Shown here: piece after piece, positions 1-8,220 of the stretch
Position numbering within the stretch: the stretch's first letter is position 1
Layout of the letters: each line of letters begins with the position of its first letter
Assembly (NCBI RefSeq): GCF_003269295.1
Contig: NZ_QLTT01000001.1
Span: 267,635-331,634 of the forward strand
Origin: Lentzea atacamensis
GTDB lineage: Bacteria; Actinomycetota; Actinomycetes; Mycobacteriales; Pseudonocardiaceae
Direction: 5' to 3'
DNA length: 64,000 nt
The notes under the pieces: generated by a model
The model's input: only the letters and a program-made list of their open reading frames with translations
What the model was told of the DNA's origin: nothing
The model's database searches: none
Translations under genes and position numbers: made by a program

Positions 1-204
1 CCGGACGACCTCGCCCGCCAGCTCGTGCTGCACTCCGACTGGCTCGAGCTCGTGCGGCAGGACCCGCACCTGCCGGCCGAACTGCTCGACGCCGAGTGGC
101 CCGCGATCGAGGCCGAGCAGCTGTTCCAGTCACTCGCCCGGCGTTACGCGCAGACCGCGACACCGCTGGCCGAAGCGGCCATCGAGTCGATCACCATCGC
201 CTGA
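1..204 (+). CDS. PaaX-like transcriptional regulator, C-terminal part
   Basis: An open frame runs from the window edge to TGA at 202-204 and gives the last 67 residues of a protein. The stretch DPHLPAELLDAEWP followed by an amphipathic helix matches the C-terminal domain of PaaX-family repressors, which typically have a DPxLPxxLLPxxWPG segment. PaaX proteins repress phenylacetate catabolism by sensing phenylacetyl-CoA; other members have other targets. The N-terminal winged helix lies outside the window. A PaaK-like adenylate-forming enzyme is encoded 1.3 kb downstream, which is suggestive but not proof of a link. Confidence 0.6.
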   Translation, partial: PDDLARQLVLHSDWLELVRQDPHLPAELLDAEWPAIEAEQLFQSLARRYAQTATPLAEAAIESITIA

Positions 205-222
205 CGGTGTTCCCGATCACTG

Positions 223-238
223 GAAGGTCTGGACCAAT
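223..238. promoter_or_regulatory. DasR-type dre-like operator
   Basis: The sequence GAAGGTCTGGACCAAT matches 11 of 16 positions of the dre consensus ACTGGTCTAGACCAGT bound by the GntR-type aminosugar regulator DasR, including the core GGTCT-GACCA. It lies about 80 bases upstream of a GH20 (N-acetylhexosaminidase)-like gene, a typical DasR target. Assignment is by motif and context only. Confidence 0.5.
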
Positions 239-315
239 CAGGCCGTAAACCTGCTACAACGGAACTGTGGAACTCGCGCACGCCGAGCCACGTTGGTCCG
301 CTGGAGAGGAATCCG

Positions 316-1113
316 GTGATCGTTCCCATGCCCGCGAGCGCACCCCGTCGCACGGGTGCGTTCCCACTGACCGAAGAAGTCGCCGTGCGCGTGACCGGAC
401 AGGCCCGCACGGCCGCGGCGCTGCTGCGCGAGCACATCTTCCGGCAGACCGGCTACCTGCTGGCCGAGTCACCGGACGGCATGCTGATGGTGACGCACGA
501 CCCGGCCATGCGCGGCCTCGGCCCGGAAGGCTACGCGCTGCTGGTCAGCAACCACGCGGTCATGCTCCGCGCCGGCACCCAGGCGGGCCTGCGGCACGGC
601 GTCCAGTCGTTCCGGCAGCTGATGACCCGCGACGGCACCGTCCGCGCGGCCGACGTGCAGGACTCCCCCGCGTTCGCCTGGCGCGGCGTCACGAGCGCCC
701 TGCTGCCACCGGCCGAGATGCGCAAGGCCATCGACAAGATGGCCGCCTACAAGCTCAACGTCCTGCACGTCTTCCCAGAGGGCGATCCCGACCACATCCG
801 CGAGGTCGTCGAGTACGGCCTCGACCACGGCATCACCGTCGTGCCCGAGATCAGCCCTGCCACGATCGACCTGCTCGAGCTCTTCCCGAGCCGGTGGGTG
901 CACATCGGCAGGGCCAAGCTCAGCGGCAAGCTCGCCGCTCTCCTCGAACGCCACAACCGCCTGCCGGTGCGGTGGCACGACGGCAGCGACCACACCGACG
1001 TCCTCGGCCCGCACGGCCGGCTCACCGAGGGCGACGACGGCCTGCGCGCCGTCGCGAACGCCGGCTGGGTCGGCGGCCACTTCACCGCAGCGGCGGTCAC
1101 ACCAGCCCGGTGA
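316..1113 (+). CDS. Truncated beta-N-acetylhexosaminidase-like protein (GH20)
   Basis: A 265-residue protein. Residues about 20-115 resemble the GH20b domain that precedes the catalytic barrel of N-acetylhexosaminidases (GYxLLVS, RAGTQAGLRHGVQSFRQL). Residues 119-152 (FAWRG, AYKLNVLHV) match the first barrel strand and helix. The rest of the barrel, including the Asp-Glu catalytic pair, is absent; family members usually have about 500 residues. GTG at 316 is preceded by GGAGAGG at 303-309. The remaining C-terminal part keeps an open frame, so the gene may be a decayed remnant or a repurposed non-catalytic protein. Its 3' end overlaps a glycosyltransferase remnant on the other strand. Confidence 0.65.
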   Translation: MIVPMPASAPRRTGAFPLTEEVAVRVTGQARTAAALLREHIFRQTGYLLAESPDGMLMVTHDPAMRGLGPEGYALLVSNHAVMLRAGTQAGLRHGVQSFRQLMTRDGTVRAADVQDSPAFAWRGVTSALLPPAEMRKAIDKMAAYKLNVLHVFPEGDPDHIREVVEYGLDHGITVVPEISPATIDLLELFPSRWVHIGRAKLSGKLAALLERHNRLPVRWHDGSDHTDVLGPHGRLTEGDDGLRAVANAGWVGGHFTAAAVTPAR

Positions 1114-1425
1114 GCCGCTGAACGACGGCGGCGGGCTCCGGCATCTCCGCGATCTCGGCCCTCACCCTCGCGGCCACCGTCCGCGCGGCAGGGTCGACCA
1201 GCAGATGGCCCGCCGCCTCTGCCACGGCGTCCGCGGTGATCTCCTCGCCGACGAGCTTCTTCCCGGCACCCACCTCGGCGAGCATGTCCGCGTTCACGAA
1301 CTGGTCGGCGCCCTGTGGCAGAACCAGTTGCGGCAACCCCGCGGCCAACGTGCCGAGCACCGTGCCGGTCCCGCCGTGGTGCACGACCAAACCGGCCTTC
1401 TGGAGCACCTTCGCCTGCCTGGTTT
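1097..1425 (-). pseudogene. Glycosyltransferase (GT1/MGT family) C-terminal remnant
   Basis: The minus frame encodes KVLQKAGLVVHHGGTGTVLG followed by AAGLPQLVLPQGADQF and a C-terminal helix. This is the nucleotide-sugar-binding signature of macrolide-type GT1 glycosyltransferases, in which the HHGGTGT loop binds the UDP-sugar. Only about 105 residues remain of a domain pair that normally spans about 400. Upstream of about 1425 the frame turns into non-homologous sequence in the promoter region of the divergent ligase gene. I therefore call it a broken gene. Its stop overlaps the 3' end of the GH20-like gene. Confidence 0.75.
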
Positions 1426-1439
1426 CAGTCTGCACTGAA
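1424..1439. promoter_or_regulatory. Palindrome upstream of PaaK-like gene
   Basis: TTCAGT-CTGC-ACTGAA is a perfect 6-bp inverted repeat with a 4-base spacer. It ends 43 bases before the ATG of the PaaK-like gene, a typical operator position. No regulator can be assigned from the window; the PaaX-like protein at the left edge is one candidate. Confidence 0.45.
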
Positions 1440-1482
1440 GTTATCGAGGATGCCAACATGCCAGCCTGGATAGGCTCGGCCG

Positions 1483-2919
1483 ATGGACGGTAGTCGGCAG
1501 ATCCGTGTGCGCCAGGCGTTCGACGACTTCTTCGGGCCACCGGCCGTGCAGTCAGGGGACTGGGTGCTCGACCTCTTCCTGCGCACGGCCGAGACTGTGC
1601 CCGCCTACCGGAAGCTGTTGCGGGAGAACGGGATCGAGCCGGCGGGTATCAGAAGCCTCGACGACTTCCGCACGCTGCCATTGCTCGACAAGCCGAGCTA
1701 CCACGAGCGCTATCCGTTGCCGGAGCTGTGCAGGGACGGCGCGCTGACCGGCTGCGACATGATCGCGGTGTCGTCCGGGTCGAGCGGGCGGCCGACGATC
1801 TGGCCGCGGGCGCTCGAGGACGAGCTGCACGTGGCGCGGCGGTTCGAGCAGGTGCTGGTCACCGGGTTCGGGGCCGACGAGCGGGCAACGCTGGCGGTGG
1901 TGTGCTTTCCGCTCGGCACCTGGGTCGGCGGGCTGTTCACGCAGGCGTGTGTGCGGCACCTGGCGGCCAAGGGGTGCCCGATCACGGTGGTGGCGCCGGG
2001 GAACAACAAGGCGGAGATCCTGCGGGTGCTGCCCGAGCTCGCGCCGCACTTCGAGCAGGTCGTGCTGCTCGGGTATCCGCCGTTCGTCAAGGACGTCATC
2101 GACACGCCGGGCGTCGGCTGGGGCGCGTACAACATCAAGCTGGTGCTCGCGGGTGAGGTGTTCAGCGAGCAGTGGCGAGATCTGGTGTCGGAGCGGGCGG
2201 GCGTCGCCGATCCGGTCCGCGACGTCGCTTCCCTTTACGGCACAGCGGATTCCGGAGTGCTGGGCAACGAGACCGCGGTGTCGGTGAGCATCCGGAGGTT
2301 CTTCGCGGAACGGCCGGAGCTGGCACGGGAGGTGTTCGGCGACTCGCGGCTGCCCACGCTGGTCCAGTACGACCCGGCCAGCAGGTTCTTCGAGGTGCAC
2401 GACGGCACGCTGGTGTTCACGGCGGACGGCGGGATTCCGCTGATCCGGTACCGGATCGCCGACGAGGGCGGGATTCTCGGGCACGACGAGCTGCTGGCCT
2501 TCTGCGCGGAGCACGGGTTCACTCCCCCGCCGGGGCCGCAGCTGCCGTTCGTCTACCTGTTCGGACGATCGCTGTTCACGGTGTCTTTCTTCGGCGCCAA
2601 CGTGTATCCGGAGAATGTGACCGTCGGACTGGAACAGCCGGGGATCCGCGACACGGTGACGGGCAAGTTCGTGATCGAGTCGGTCGAGGACGCCGACCGC
2701 GACCGGTCGTTGCGGATCACCGTGGAGACCGCGCCCGGTCAGACCGCGGACGCCGCGCGGATCGCCGAGTCGATCAGGGCGCAGCTGCTGCGGCTCAACA
2801 GCGAGTTCGCGCACTACGTCCCGGCCGGGCGGCAGCTGCCCGAGGTCGTGCTGCGGCCCGCCGGCGATCCCGAGCACTTCCCGGCCGGCGTGAAACACAG
2901 GTACACGCGACGGTCGTGA
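1483..2919 (+). CDS. PaaK-like adenylate-forming enzyme
   Basis: This 478-residue protein resembles phenylacetate-CoA ligase and related small adenylating enzymes. Residues 97-105 (SSGSSGRPT) form the P-loop that holds ATP phosphates, and LxGTADSGVLGNE and a later DEGGxLGHDEL segment fit the acyl-adenylate site. Known relatives activate aromatic or other carboxylic acids as AMP esters, with or without transfer to CoA; the substrate here cannot be told. ATG at 1483 is the first start after the palindrome at 1424-1439. It stands alone in its operon and is followed by a gene for a secreted protein. PaaK proper is usually about 430 residues, so this is slightly long. Confidence 0.75.
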   Translation: MDGSRQIRVRQAFDDFFGPPAVQSGDWVLDLFLRTAETVPAYRKLLRENGIEPAGIRSLDDFRTLPLLDKPSYHERYPLPELCRDGALTGCDMIAVSSGSSGRPTIWPRALEDELHVARRFEQVLVTGFGADERATLAVVCFPLGTWVGGLFTQACVRHLAAKGCPITVVAPGNNKAEILRVLPELAPHFEQVVLLGYPPFVKDVIDTPGVGWGAYNIKLVLAGEVFSEQWRDLVSERAGVADPVRDVASLYGTADSGVLGNETAVSVSIRRFFAERPELAREVFGDSRLPTLVQYDPASRFFEVHDGTLVFTADGGIPLIRYRIADEGGILGHDELLAFCAEHGFTPPPGPQLPFVYLFGRSLFTVSFFGANVYPENVTVGLEQPGIRDTVTGKFVIESVEDADRDRSLRITVETAPGQTADAARIAESIRAQLLRLNSEFAHYVPAGRQLPEVVLRPAGDPEHFPAGVKHRYTRRS

Positions 2920-3019
2920 AATGAGCTTTTGCACCACGGAGCAATAGCTTTTCCGGACTTCCTTCCTCGCCTTAAGGTGACGCCGGGCTGAATTCAGTCA
3001 CTGGGTGAGGGAGGAATCC

Positions 3020-3481
3020 TTGAAGTTCGTTCGGCGTATTTTGCTGGCCGTGGTTCCCATCGCGTTGCTGCTGGGCCTGGGGGTCGCGGCTCCGGCCGCA
3101 CAGGCGGCGGCTCCGGTCGCGCAGACCGCTGCCGTGGGGGCGGCCTACGACAGCGTGACGGGGCAGGCGCTGGCCCAGTGGGAGTGCAAGATCAGTCACG
3201 TCTGCTTCTGGGACGACTTCCAGGGCAAGGGCAGGCGCTGCATGTGGGAGAACCGGGACGACGACTGGACCAGCGGCCCCGAGAAGTGCTCCTGGGCGAC
3301 CAGCACGGAGGTCAAGTCGGTCTACAACCGGGGAACGTCCGCGTCGCTGACGGGGGTCGTCTTCTACCGCAACACCGGGTACAACAACCGCATCGGTTGC
3401 ACCAAGCAGGGCCAGAAGGGCGATCTGGCCGGGACCTACCAGGTGCGCTCGCACCAGTGGACCAACGGCCGCTGCGGCTGA
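3020..3481 (+). CDS. Secreted peptidase inhibitor family I36-like protein
   Basis: A small exported protein of 153 residues. TTG at 3020 is preferred because GGGAGGA at 3009-3015 is spaced correctly; an in-frame GTG at 3005 would swallow that ribosome site. Residues 1-30 form a signal peptide (KFVRR, long hydrophobic core, AQAAA). The mature part has six cysteines and aromatic-rich repeats (CFWDDFQGKG, CMWENRDDDW, SVYNRGT) typical of I36 inhibitors such as SMI of Streptomyces, which have a beta/gamma-crystallin-like fold and inhibit metalloproteases. Whether this protein inhibits a protease is not shown. A strong hairpin terminator follows. Confidence 0.75.
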   Translation: MKFVRRILLAVVPIALLLGLGVAAPAAQAAAPVAQTAAVGAAYDSVTGQALAQWECKISHVCFWDDFQGKGRRCMWENRDDDWTSGPEKCSWATSTEVKSVYNRGTSASLTGVVFYRNTGYNNRIGCTKQGQKGDLAGTYQVRSHQWTNGRCG

Positions 3482-3495
3482 CACCGCAATCACAG

Positions 3496-3532
3496 AACCG
3501 GGCGCGGGGCAACGGCCTCGCGCCCGGTTTTC
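3496..3532 (+). terminator. Rho-independent terminator
   Basis: AACCGGGCGCG and CGCGCCCGGTT form a perfect 11-bp stem with a 12-base loop, followed by TTTT. It lies 15 bases after the I36-like gene. Confidence 0.85.
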
Positions 3533-3602
3533 GTTGCGGAATTCGGCGGAGTGACACGGCCGGTAATGTTCTCCACGGTGACCTGGGCCTGGGGAGGTTG
3601 CT

Positions 3603-4580
3603 GTGTTGCGCATCCATTTTTCCGCTGGTGATCTGGAGCGTACGCAGATAGCAGAAAGGGTGGACCCGCTCTGGGAGATGGTGTTCAGCCGGTTGCGGCT
3701 GACCGAAGGGGACAGCGGTGTCCTGCTGGAGCCCTGGCTGCGCGACGTCCGGCGCAACGGGGACAGACAGGTGATCCGTTCGGGCGTGCGGCTGCTCGCG
3801 GTGCTCTCACCGCTCGGGCCGTACTTCCCCGACTTCCTCACGCCGCCGGAGGGAGCGGACGGCCTGACTCCGGCGCTCGAAGCCATTCGCGGGACACCGC
3901 GTGCCCGGCTGCGCGAGGAGTTCAGGCTGCTGGCCGGCGTCAGCCCGACTCCGTCGTGGACTCGTCCGCTGGCGGAGGGCTGTGACGGTGCGCTGGCCGA
4001 GCTCACCGAGGCGCTGGCCCGGTACCACGCCGCGGTGATCGAGCCGTACAGCGCGCTGATCGACGAGGCGGTCGAGACGGATCGGCTGCACCGCAACGGG
4101 ACGGGCTCGGTCGAGGGCCTGCTGCACGGGATGTGGCCGTTGATGAACTGGCGGCCGCCGGTGCTGGAGGTGCAGTACGCCCACAACCGGGAGCTGCACC
4201 TGAACGGGCGGGGATTGCGACTGGTGCCGTCGTACTTCTGCCGCCGGACTCCCGTGGCGTTCGCCGATCCCGGACTGCCGCCGACGCTGGTCTATCCGGT
4301 GCACCACGACTGGACCTGGCACCGGCAGCTCGCGAGTGGACGGCGCGAGCTCGGGGCGCTGTCGGCGTTGCTGGGGTCCACGCGCTCCGCGGTGCTGGCC
4401 GCCGTCGGGGCGGGCGCCACGACCACCGAGCTGGCGGAGCGGCTCGGGGCTTCGCCGTCCGCGGTCAGCCGGCACACCACGGTGCTGCGAGAGGCCGGGC
4501 TGCTGACCACGGAGAGGCAGGGGTTGTCGGTGCTGCACCAGCGAACGGTGCTGGGGTCGGCGTTGCTCGGGCGCAACTGA
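3603..4580 (+). CDS. ArsR-like winged-helix transcriptional regulator with N-terminal sensor region
   Basis: A 325-residue protein. Residues about 255-325 contain an ArsR-type winged helix (TTTELAERLGASPSAVSRHTTVLREAGLLTTERQG). The long N-terminal region (LRIHFSAGDLERTQIAE, then a helical domain) matches a common actinobacterial architecture of uncharacterised ligand-binding regulators. GTG at 3603 follows GGGGAGG at 3591-3597. The methyltransferase gene starts 55 bases downstream on the same strand and may be co-transcribed. The effector is unknown. Confidence 0.8.
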   Translation: MLRIHFSAGDLERTQIAERVDPLWEMVFSRLRLTEGDSGVLLEPWLRDVRRNGDRQVIRSGVRLLAVLSPLGPYFPDFLTPPEGADGLTPALEAIRGTPRARLREEFRLLAGVSPTPSWTRPLAEGCDGALAELTEALARYHAAVIEPYSALIDEAVETDRLHRNGTGSVEGLLHGMWPLMNWRPPVLEVQYAHNRELHLNGRGLRLVPSYFCRRTPVAFADPGLPPTLVYPVHHDWTWHRQLASGRRELGALSALLGSTRSAVLAAVGAGATTTELAERLGASPSAVSRHTTVLREAGLLTTERQGLSVLHQRTVLGSALLGRN

Positions 4581-4635
4581 GGTTCGCCGGACGCGGAATC
4601 CGTGGCGGCCGCGACCGCCACGGCGGTCCACTGGT

Positions 4636-5322
4636 GTGGTGACGGCTTACGACGAGATCGCGGACTGGTACGAGGAAGAGTTCCTGGCGGGGCAACGCGG
4701 ACGTGACCCGCTGGGCATCGACCGCGCGATCAGGGATCTGCTCGGCGAGGGCAGCGGCGTGTGCCTGGAGATCGGCTGCGGGACCGGGGTGCACGCCGTC
4801 CTCGTGCGGGAGCTGGGGTGGACGCCGGTCGGCGTGGACCTGTCCGCGGGGATGCTGCGCCACGCCCGTGGCCGGCTGCCGGTCGCGCGTGCCGACGCGG
4901 GGCGGTTGCCGTTGCGGGACAACAGCGTTCCCGCCGTGGTCTCGGTGATGGTGCACACCGACATGCCCCAGTACCCGGCCGTGCTGCGCGAGGTGGCCAG
5001 GGTGCTCGAACCCGGAGGGGTGTTCGTGCACGTCGGTGTGCACCCGTGCTTCTGCGGCGGGTTCGCCGATCGCAGCGATCCCGCCGCGGTCCTGCTCAAG
5101 CCCGGCTACCTCGACGGGCACCGGACCAAGGAGTCGTGGACCGAGCAGGGCATTCGCGACAAGGTCGGCGCCTCGCACTGGCCGTTGCCCGCCCTGCTCA
5201 ACGCGCTCCTCGACGCCGGGCTGACGCCGCGGCGGTTCACCGAGGGAGGGACTCCGCTGCCGCTCGTGCTCGGCGTCGCGACCACAACGCCACCAGACAC
5301 GCACCGAACGCCCCGGCCGTGA
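4636..5322 (+). CDS. Class I SAM-dependent methyltransferase
   Basis: A 228-residue Rossmann-fold methyltransferase. Residues 44-51 (LEIGCGTG) are motif I, which binds S-adenosylmethionine; GVDLSAGML supplies the acidic residue for the ribose, and ADAGRLPLRDNSVPAV and VLREVARVLEPGGVF are motifs II and III. The substrate cannot be inferred. The start is one of two adjacent GTG codons (4636, 4639). The last 86 bases overlap the convergent lnt gene, so mRNA 3' ends overlap. Confidence 0.85.
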   Translation: MVTAYDEIADWYEEEFLAGQRGRDPLGIDRAIRDLLGEGSGVCLEIGCGTGVHAVLVRELGWTPVGVDLSAGMLRHARGRLPVARADAGRLPLRDNSVPAVVSVMVHTDMPQYPAVLREVARVLEPGGVFVHVGVHPCFCGGFADRSDPAAVLLKPGYLDGHRTKESWTEQGIRDKVGASHWPLPALLNALLDAGLTPRRFTEGGTPLPLVLGVATTTPPDTHRTPRP

Positions 5323-6712
5323 ACAGCACGTGGATCACGCCGCCGAACCTCGTGGCGAACGTGACGTCCGACCGCAGCGGCACGGAGTCCACCATCAGGG
5401 CGTCGGTGAACATGCCGGTCGACTGCACGACGCTGCCGTCCGGGCGCACCACCGCGCTCACCCCGCTGATCGCCGCGACCACGACGGCACGGCCGTGTTC
5501 GACGGCACGCAGGCGGGCCATGGCGAGCTGCTGGTAGGTCATCTCACCGCGGCCGTACCAGGCGTTGTTCGTCGGCACCACGAGGAGCTGCGCGCCCGCG
5601 GCCGCGCTCTCGCGCAGGACGTAGTCGTAGGCGACCTCGTAGCAGATGCCGACGCCGACACGGGTGTTCGCGATGTCCAGCACGCCGGGCTCGGTACCGG
5701 CGCGGAGGTCCTGCTGGTCGGCGAACGGGGTCACGAGGCGGGCCAGCGGGCGCAGCGGGATGTGCTCGGCGAACGGGACGAGCTCCTGCTTCGCGTACGA
5801 CTCCCCCGCACCGGTGCCGGGATGCCAGCCGATGACCGAGTTCTCCCCGCCTCGCAACCCGCTCACCAGCACGGGCACGCCCAGGTCGTCGACGGCGCGG
5901 TCGATCACCGGGTCGCGGTCGCGGGTCCTGGTGGCGCTCTCCGGCCACACCACCAGGTCCGGCTTCGGCAGCGCACCGCCGCGGATCAGCGCCGTCAGCT
6001 CGGCGGTCTTGCGGAGGTGGTTGGCGCGCAACGTGTCCTGCGCGTTCAGCAGCCCGAGCCCGATGTCGGGGGCGTTGCCCTGGACGACCGCGACGGTCCG
6101 CTGGCCGTTCTGCGCGTCGACGGCGACCAGCGGGCCTGCCGCGAGCGCCGCCGCGAACGGCACCAGCGCCCACCCCGCCCGCACGCGCGGCAGCCAGGCC
6201 GCCAGGCCGAAGCCGGTCAGCACGACCGCGAACGTCACCAGCGGGGCGCCGCCGATCACCGCGAGCTGCCCGAACGGCCCGTCCACCTGGCCGAACGCCA
6301 CACGGCCCCACGGGAAGCCGTTGAACGGGACCAGGCCGCGCGCGGTCTCCTGCAGCACGAACAGCGACGCCGCCCACACCGGGGCCACCGGCAGCCGCGA
6401 GACCAGCGGGAAGAGCGCCAGGGCAGCGCAGACGAACAGGGCCATGATCGCCGACAGCGCGAGCCACGGCGCCGGGCCGAACTCGGTGCCGAGGAAGTGC
6501 TCGATCCACAGCAGGTGCGGCAGGAAGAACGCCAGCCCGAACACGAAACCCAGACCGGCCGCACGCCGGGCACGCACACCCTTCAGCGCGAGCCACAGCA
6601 CGACGAACGCCGGGACCGCGAGCCACCACAGCGTGCGGGGCGGGAAGCTCAGGGCCAGCGCGGCACCGGCGAGGGCGGCCGCGCCGTAGCGGGCGAGGTC
6701 AGCTCTGCGCAA
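5237..6712 (-). CDS. lnt: Apolipoprotein N-acyltransferase
   Basis: Lnt transfers a fatty acid to the amino group of the lipid-modified cysteine of lipoproteins at the outer face of the cytoplasmic membrane. About six N-terminal membrane segments are followed by a nitrilase-like domain. The catalytic triad is visible: Glu in VVWPESATR, Lys in YAKQELVPFAEHIP and Cys in GVGICYEVAYDY. I take TTG at 6712 (LRRADLARYG) as start. GTG at 6751 is also in frame but would overlap mptB by 53 bases. The gene is downstream of and overlaps the mptB-like gene, a pairing that joins two membrane glycolipid/lipoprotein steps. Confidence 0.9.
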   Translation of the reverse strand: MRRADLARYGAAALAGAALALSFPPRTLWWLAVPAFVVLWLALKGVRARRAAGLGFVFGLAFFLPHLLWIEHFLGTEFGPAPWLALSAIMALFVCAALALFPLVSRLPVAPVWAASLFVLQETARGLVPFNGFPWGRVAFGQVDGPFGQLAVIGGAPLVTFAVVLTGFGLAAWLPRVRAGWALVPFAAALAAGPLVAVDAQNGQRTVAVVQGNAPDIGLGLLNAQDTLRANHLRKTAELTALIRGGALPKPDLVVWPESATRTRDRDPVIDRAVDDLGVPVLVSGLRGGENSVIGWHPGTGAGESYAKQELVPFAEHIPLRPLARLVTPFADQQDLRAGTEPGVLDIANTRVGVGICYEVAYDYVLRESAAAGAQLLVVPTNNAWYGRGEMTYQQLAMARLRAVEHGRAVVVAAISGVSAVVRPDGSVVQSTGMFTDALMVDSVPLRSDVTFATRFGGVIHVLFTAGAFGACLVALWSRRRARAAAESLPR

Positions 6713-8156
6713 CGGACACCCGCGCCTGACGCAGCACCAGGTACGCGCCACCCACCAGCGCGACCCCGAGCACGTAGGCCGTGATCAGCTCCGGCACACG
6801 GCCCGCGAAGTTGCCCGCGAGCGGCGGCACCAGCAGCGCGAACACGCCGGCCAGCACGGCGACCCTGGTGCGCCACGGACCCGCGGGCAGGCAGGCGGCC
6901 AGCGGCAGCACCGCCCACAGCAGGTACCACGGCTGGATCACCGGCCCCAGCACCACGATCAGGCTCATCATCATCCCCAGCGCCGTCACCTCGGGGATCC
7001 CGCCGCGCAGCTGGCGGCTCAGCACCACCGCGGCCCCGCACAGGATCAGCACGAACCCCGCGACCCGTGCCGAGGAAATCATCGCCTGCCCGCTCGCGGG
7101 CCCGAACACCGCACCCGCCAGATAGCCGGGCCAGTTCGTCGGCGCCATCCAGCTGTTGATCTTCGACGGGGTCCCGAGCGCCTGCACCCAGCCGAAGCCG
7201 GAGCCACCGGCGAGCGAGGTCGCGACGGACACCCCGGCAGCGGCGACGACCATGCCCGCGCCGGCGGCCACGAACCGGACCCAGCCCCCGCCAAGCCTTC
7301 GTGCCAGCGCCGTTCCCACCACCGCGAGCGCCACCAGCGCGGGCAGCTTGACCTGCGCCCCGAGTCCGATGAGGACGACACCGGCCGTGAACGGCCACCA
7401 CCGCAGCTCCGGCAGCGCGTGCAACGCGATCACCGTGCCGGACAGCATGAGACCGAGCATCAGCGCGTCGTTGTGGACGCCGCCGACGAGGTGCCACAGC
7501 ACCAACGGGTTCAGCACCCCCAGCCACAGCGCCGTGCGCGCCGGCGTCCCGGCGATCGCGGCCAGCCTCGGCACCGCCCACACCACGAGCAGCAGGCCCA
7601 GCACCGCGGCCAGCCGGTGCAGCACGATGCCCGCGACGGGATCGCCGCCGGTGACCTGGGCGATCGTCCGCTCGACCGCGGTGAACAGCGGCCCGTACGG
7701 GGAAGGGGTCTCACGCCAGTAGACGCCGACCCGTGCGACGGCCTCCGCGCTCGCGCCGGCCGCCGGGCTCACGACGTTGGGGTCCAGGCCGCGTGCCGCC
7801 ACGTCGCCCTGGGCGAGGTAGCTGTACACGTCGGCGCTGAACAGCGGCGGAGCCACGAGCAGCGGCGCGCACCACCACGCCAGGGTCCGGCGCAGCCACC
7901 GCGCGTCCGGCCTGGCGCGGCCGAGCAGCGCCCACGTCAGGACCACGAGCCCGGCGCCCGCGATGGCCAGGGCGAGCGCCATCGGCACCGCTCTGGTCGC
8001 CCACGCTCCCGCGGTGAGCAGCACGGCACCGCCGAAACCCGTCCAGCGCAACAGCTCCGGCGCCGGGGTCGTGGTGGTGACCGGCGCGGTCCGGCGGTGG
8101 GTCAGGGTCGACGGCATCTGCACGGAAGAGACAGTGCTTTCCGGACAGATCGTCAT
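6699..8156 (-). CDS. mptB: MptB-like alpha-1,6-mannosyltransferase
   Basis: A 485-residue GT-C glycosyltransferase with about 12 membrane segments. The extracytoplasmic loop motif FSADVYSYLAQG carries the catalytic Asp of polyprenol-phosphomannose-dependent mannosyltransferases. MptB extends the alpha-1,6-mannan backbone of lipomannan/lipoarabinomannan in mycolate actinobacteria; homologs occur in Pseudonocardiaceae. ATG at 8156 is used; ATG at 8117 is an alternative because the first 13 residues are not conserved-looking. Its stop overlaps the lnt start. Confidence 0.85.
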   Translation of the reverse strand: MTICPESTVSSVQMPSTLTHRRTAPVTTTTPAPELLRWTGFGGAVLLTAGAWATRAVPMALALAIAGAGLVVLTWALLGRARPDARWLRRTLAWWCAPLLVAPPLFSADVYSYLAQGDVAARGLDPNVVSPAAGASAEAVARVGVYWRETPSPYGPLFTAVERTIAQVTGGDPVAGIVLHRLAAVLGLLLVVWAVPRLAAIAGTPARTALWLGVLNPLVLWHLVGGVHNDALMLGLMLSGTVIALHALPELRWWPFTAGVVLIGLGAQVKLPALVALAVVGTALARRLGGGWVRFVAAGAGMVVAAAGVSVATSLAGGSGFGWVQALGTPSKINSWMAPTNWPGYLAGAVFGPASGQAMISSARVAGFVLILCGAAVVLSRQLRGGIPEVTALGMMMSLIVVLGPVIQPWYLLWAVLPLAACLPAGPWRTRVAVLAGVFALLVPPLAGNFAGRVPELITAYVLGVALVGGAYLVLRQARVSVAQS

Positions 8157-8220
8157 GCGTCCGACTGCGGTCGCGTTCGTCCGTACGACCAGGGGATGAA
8201 ATTTTCTAGCTCGAAGTCGG

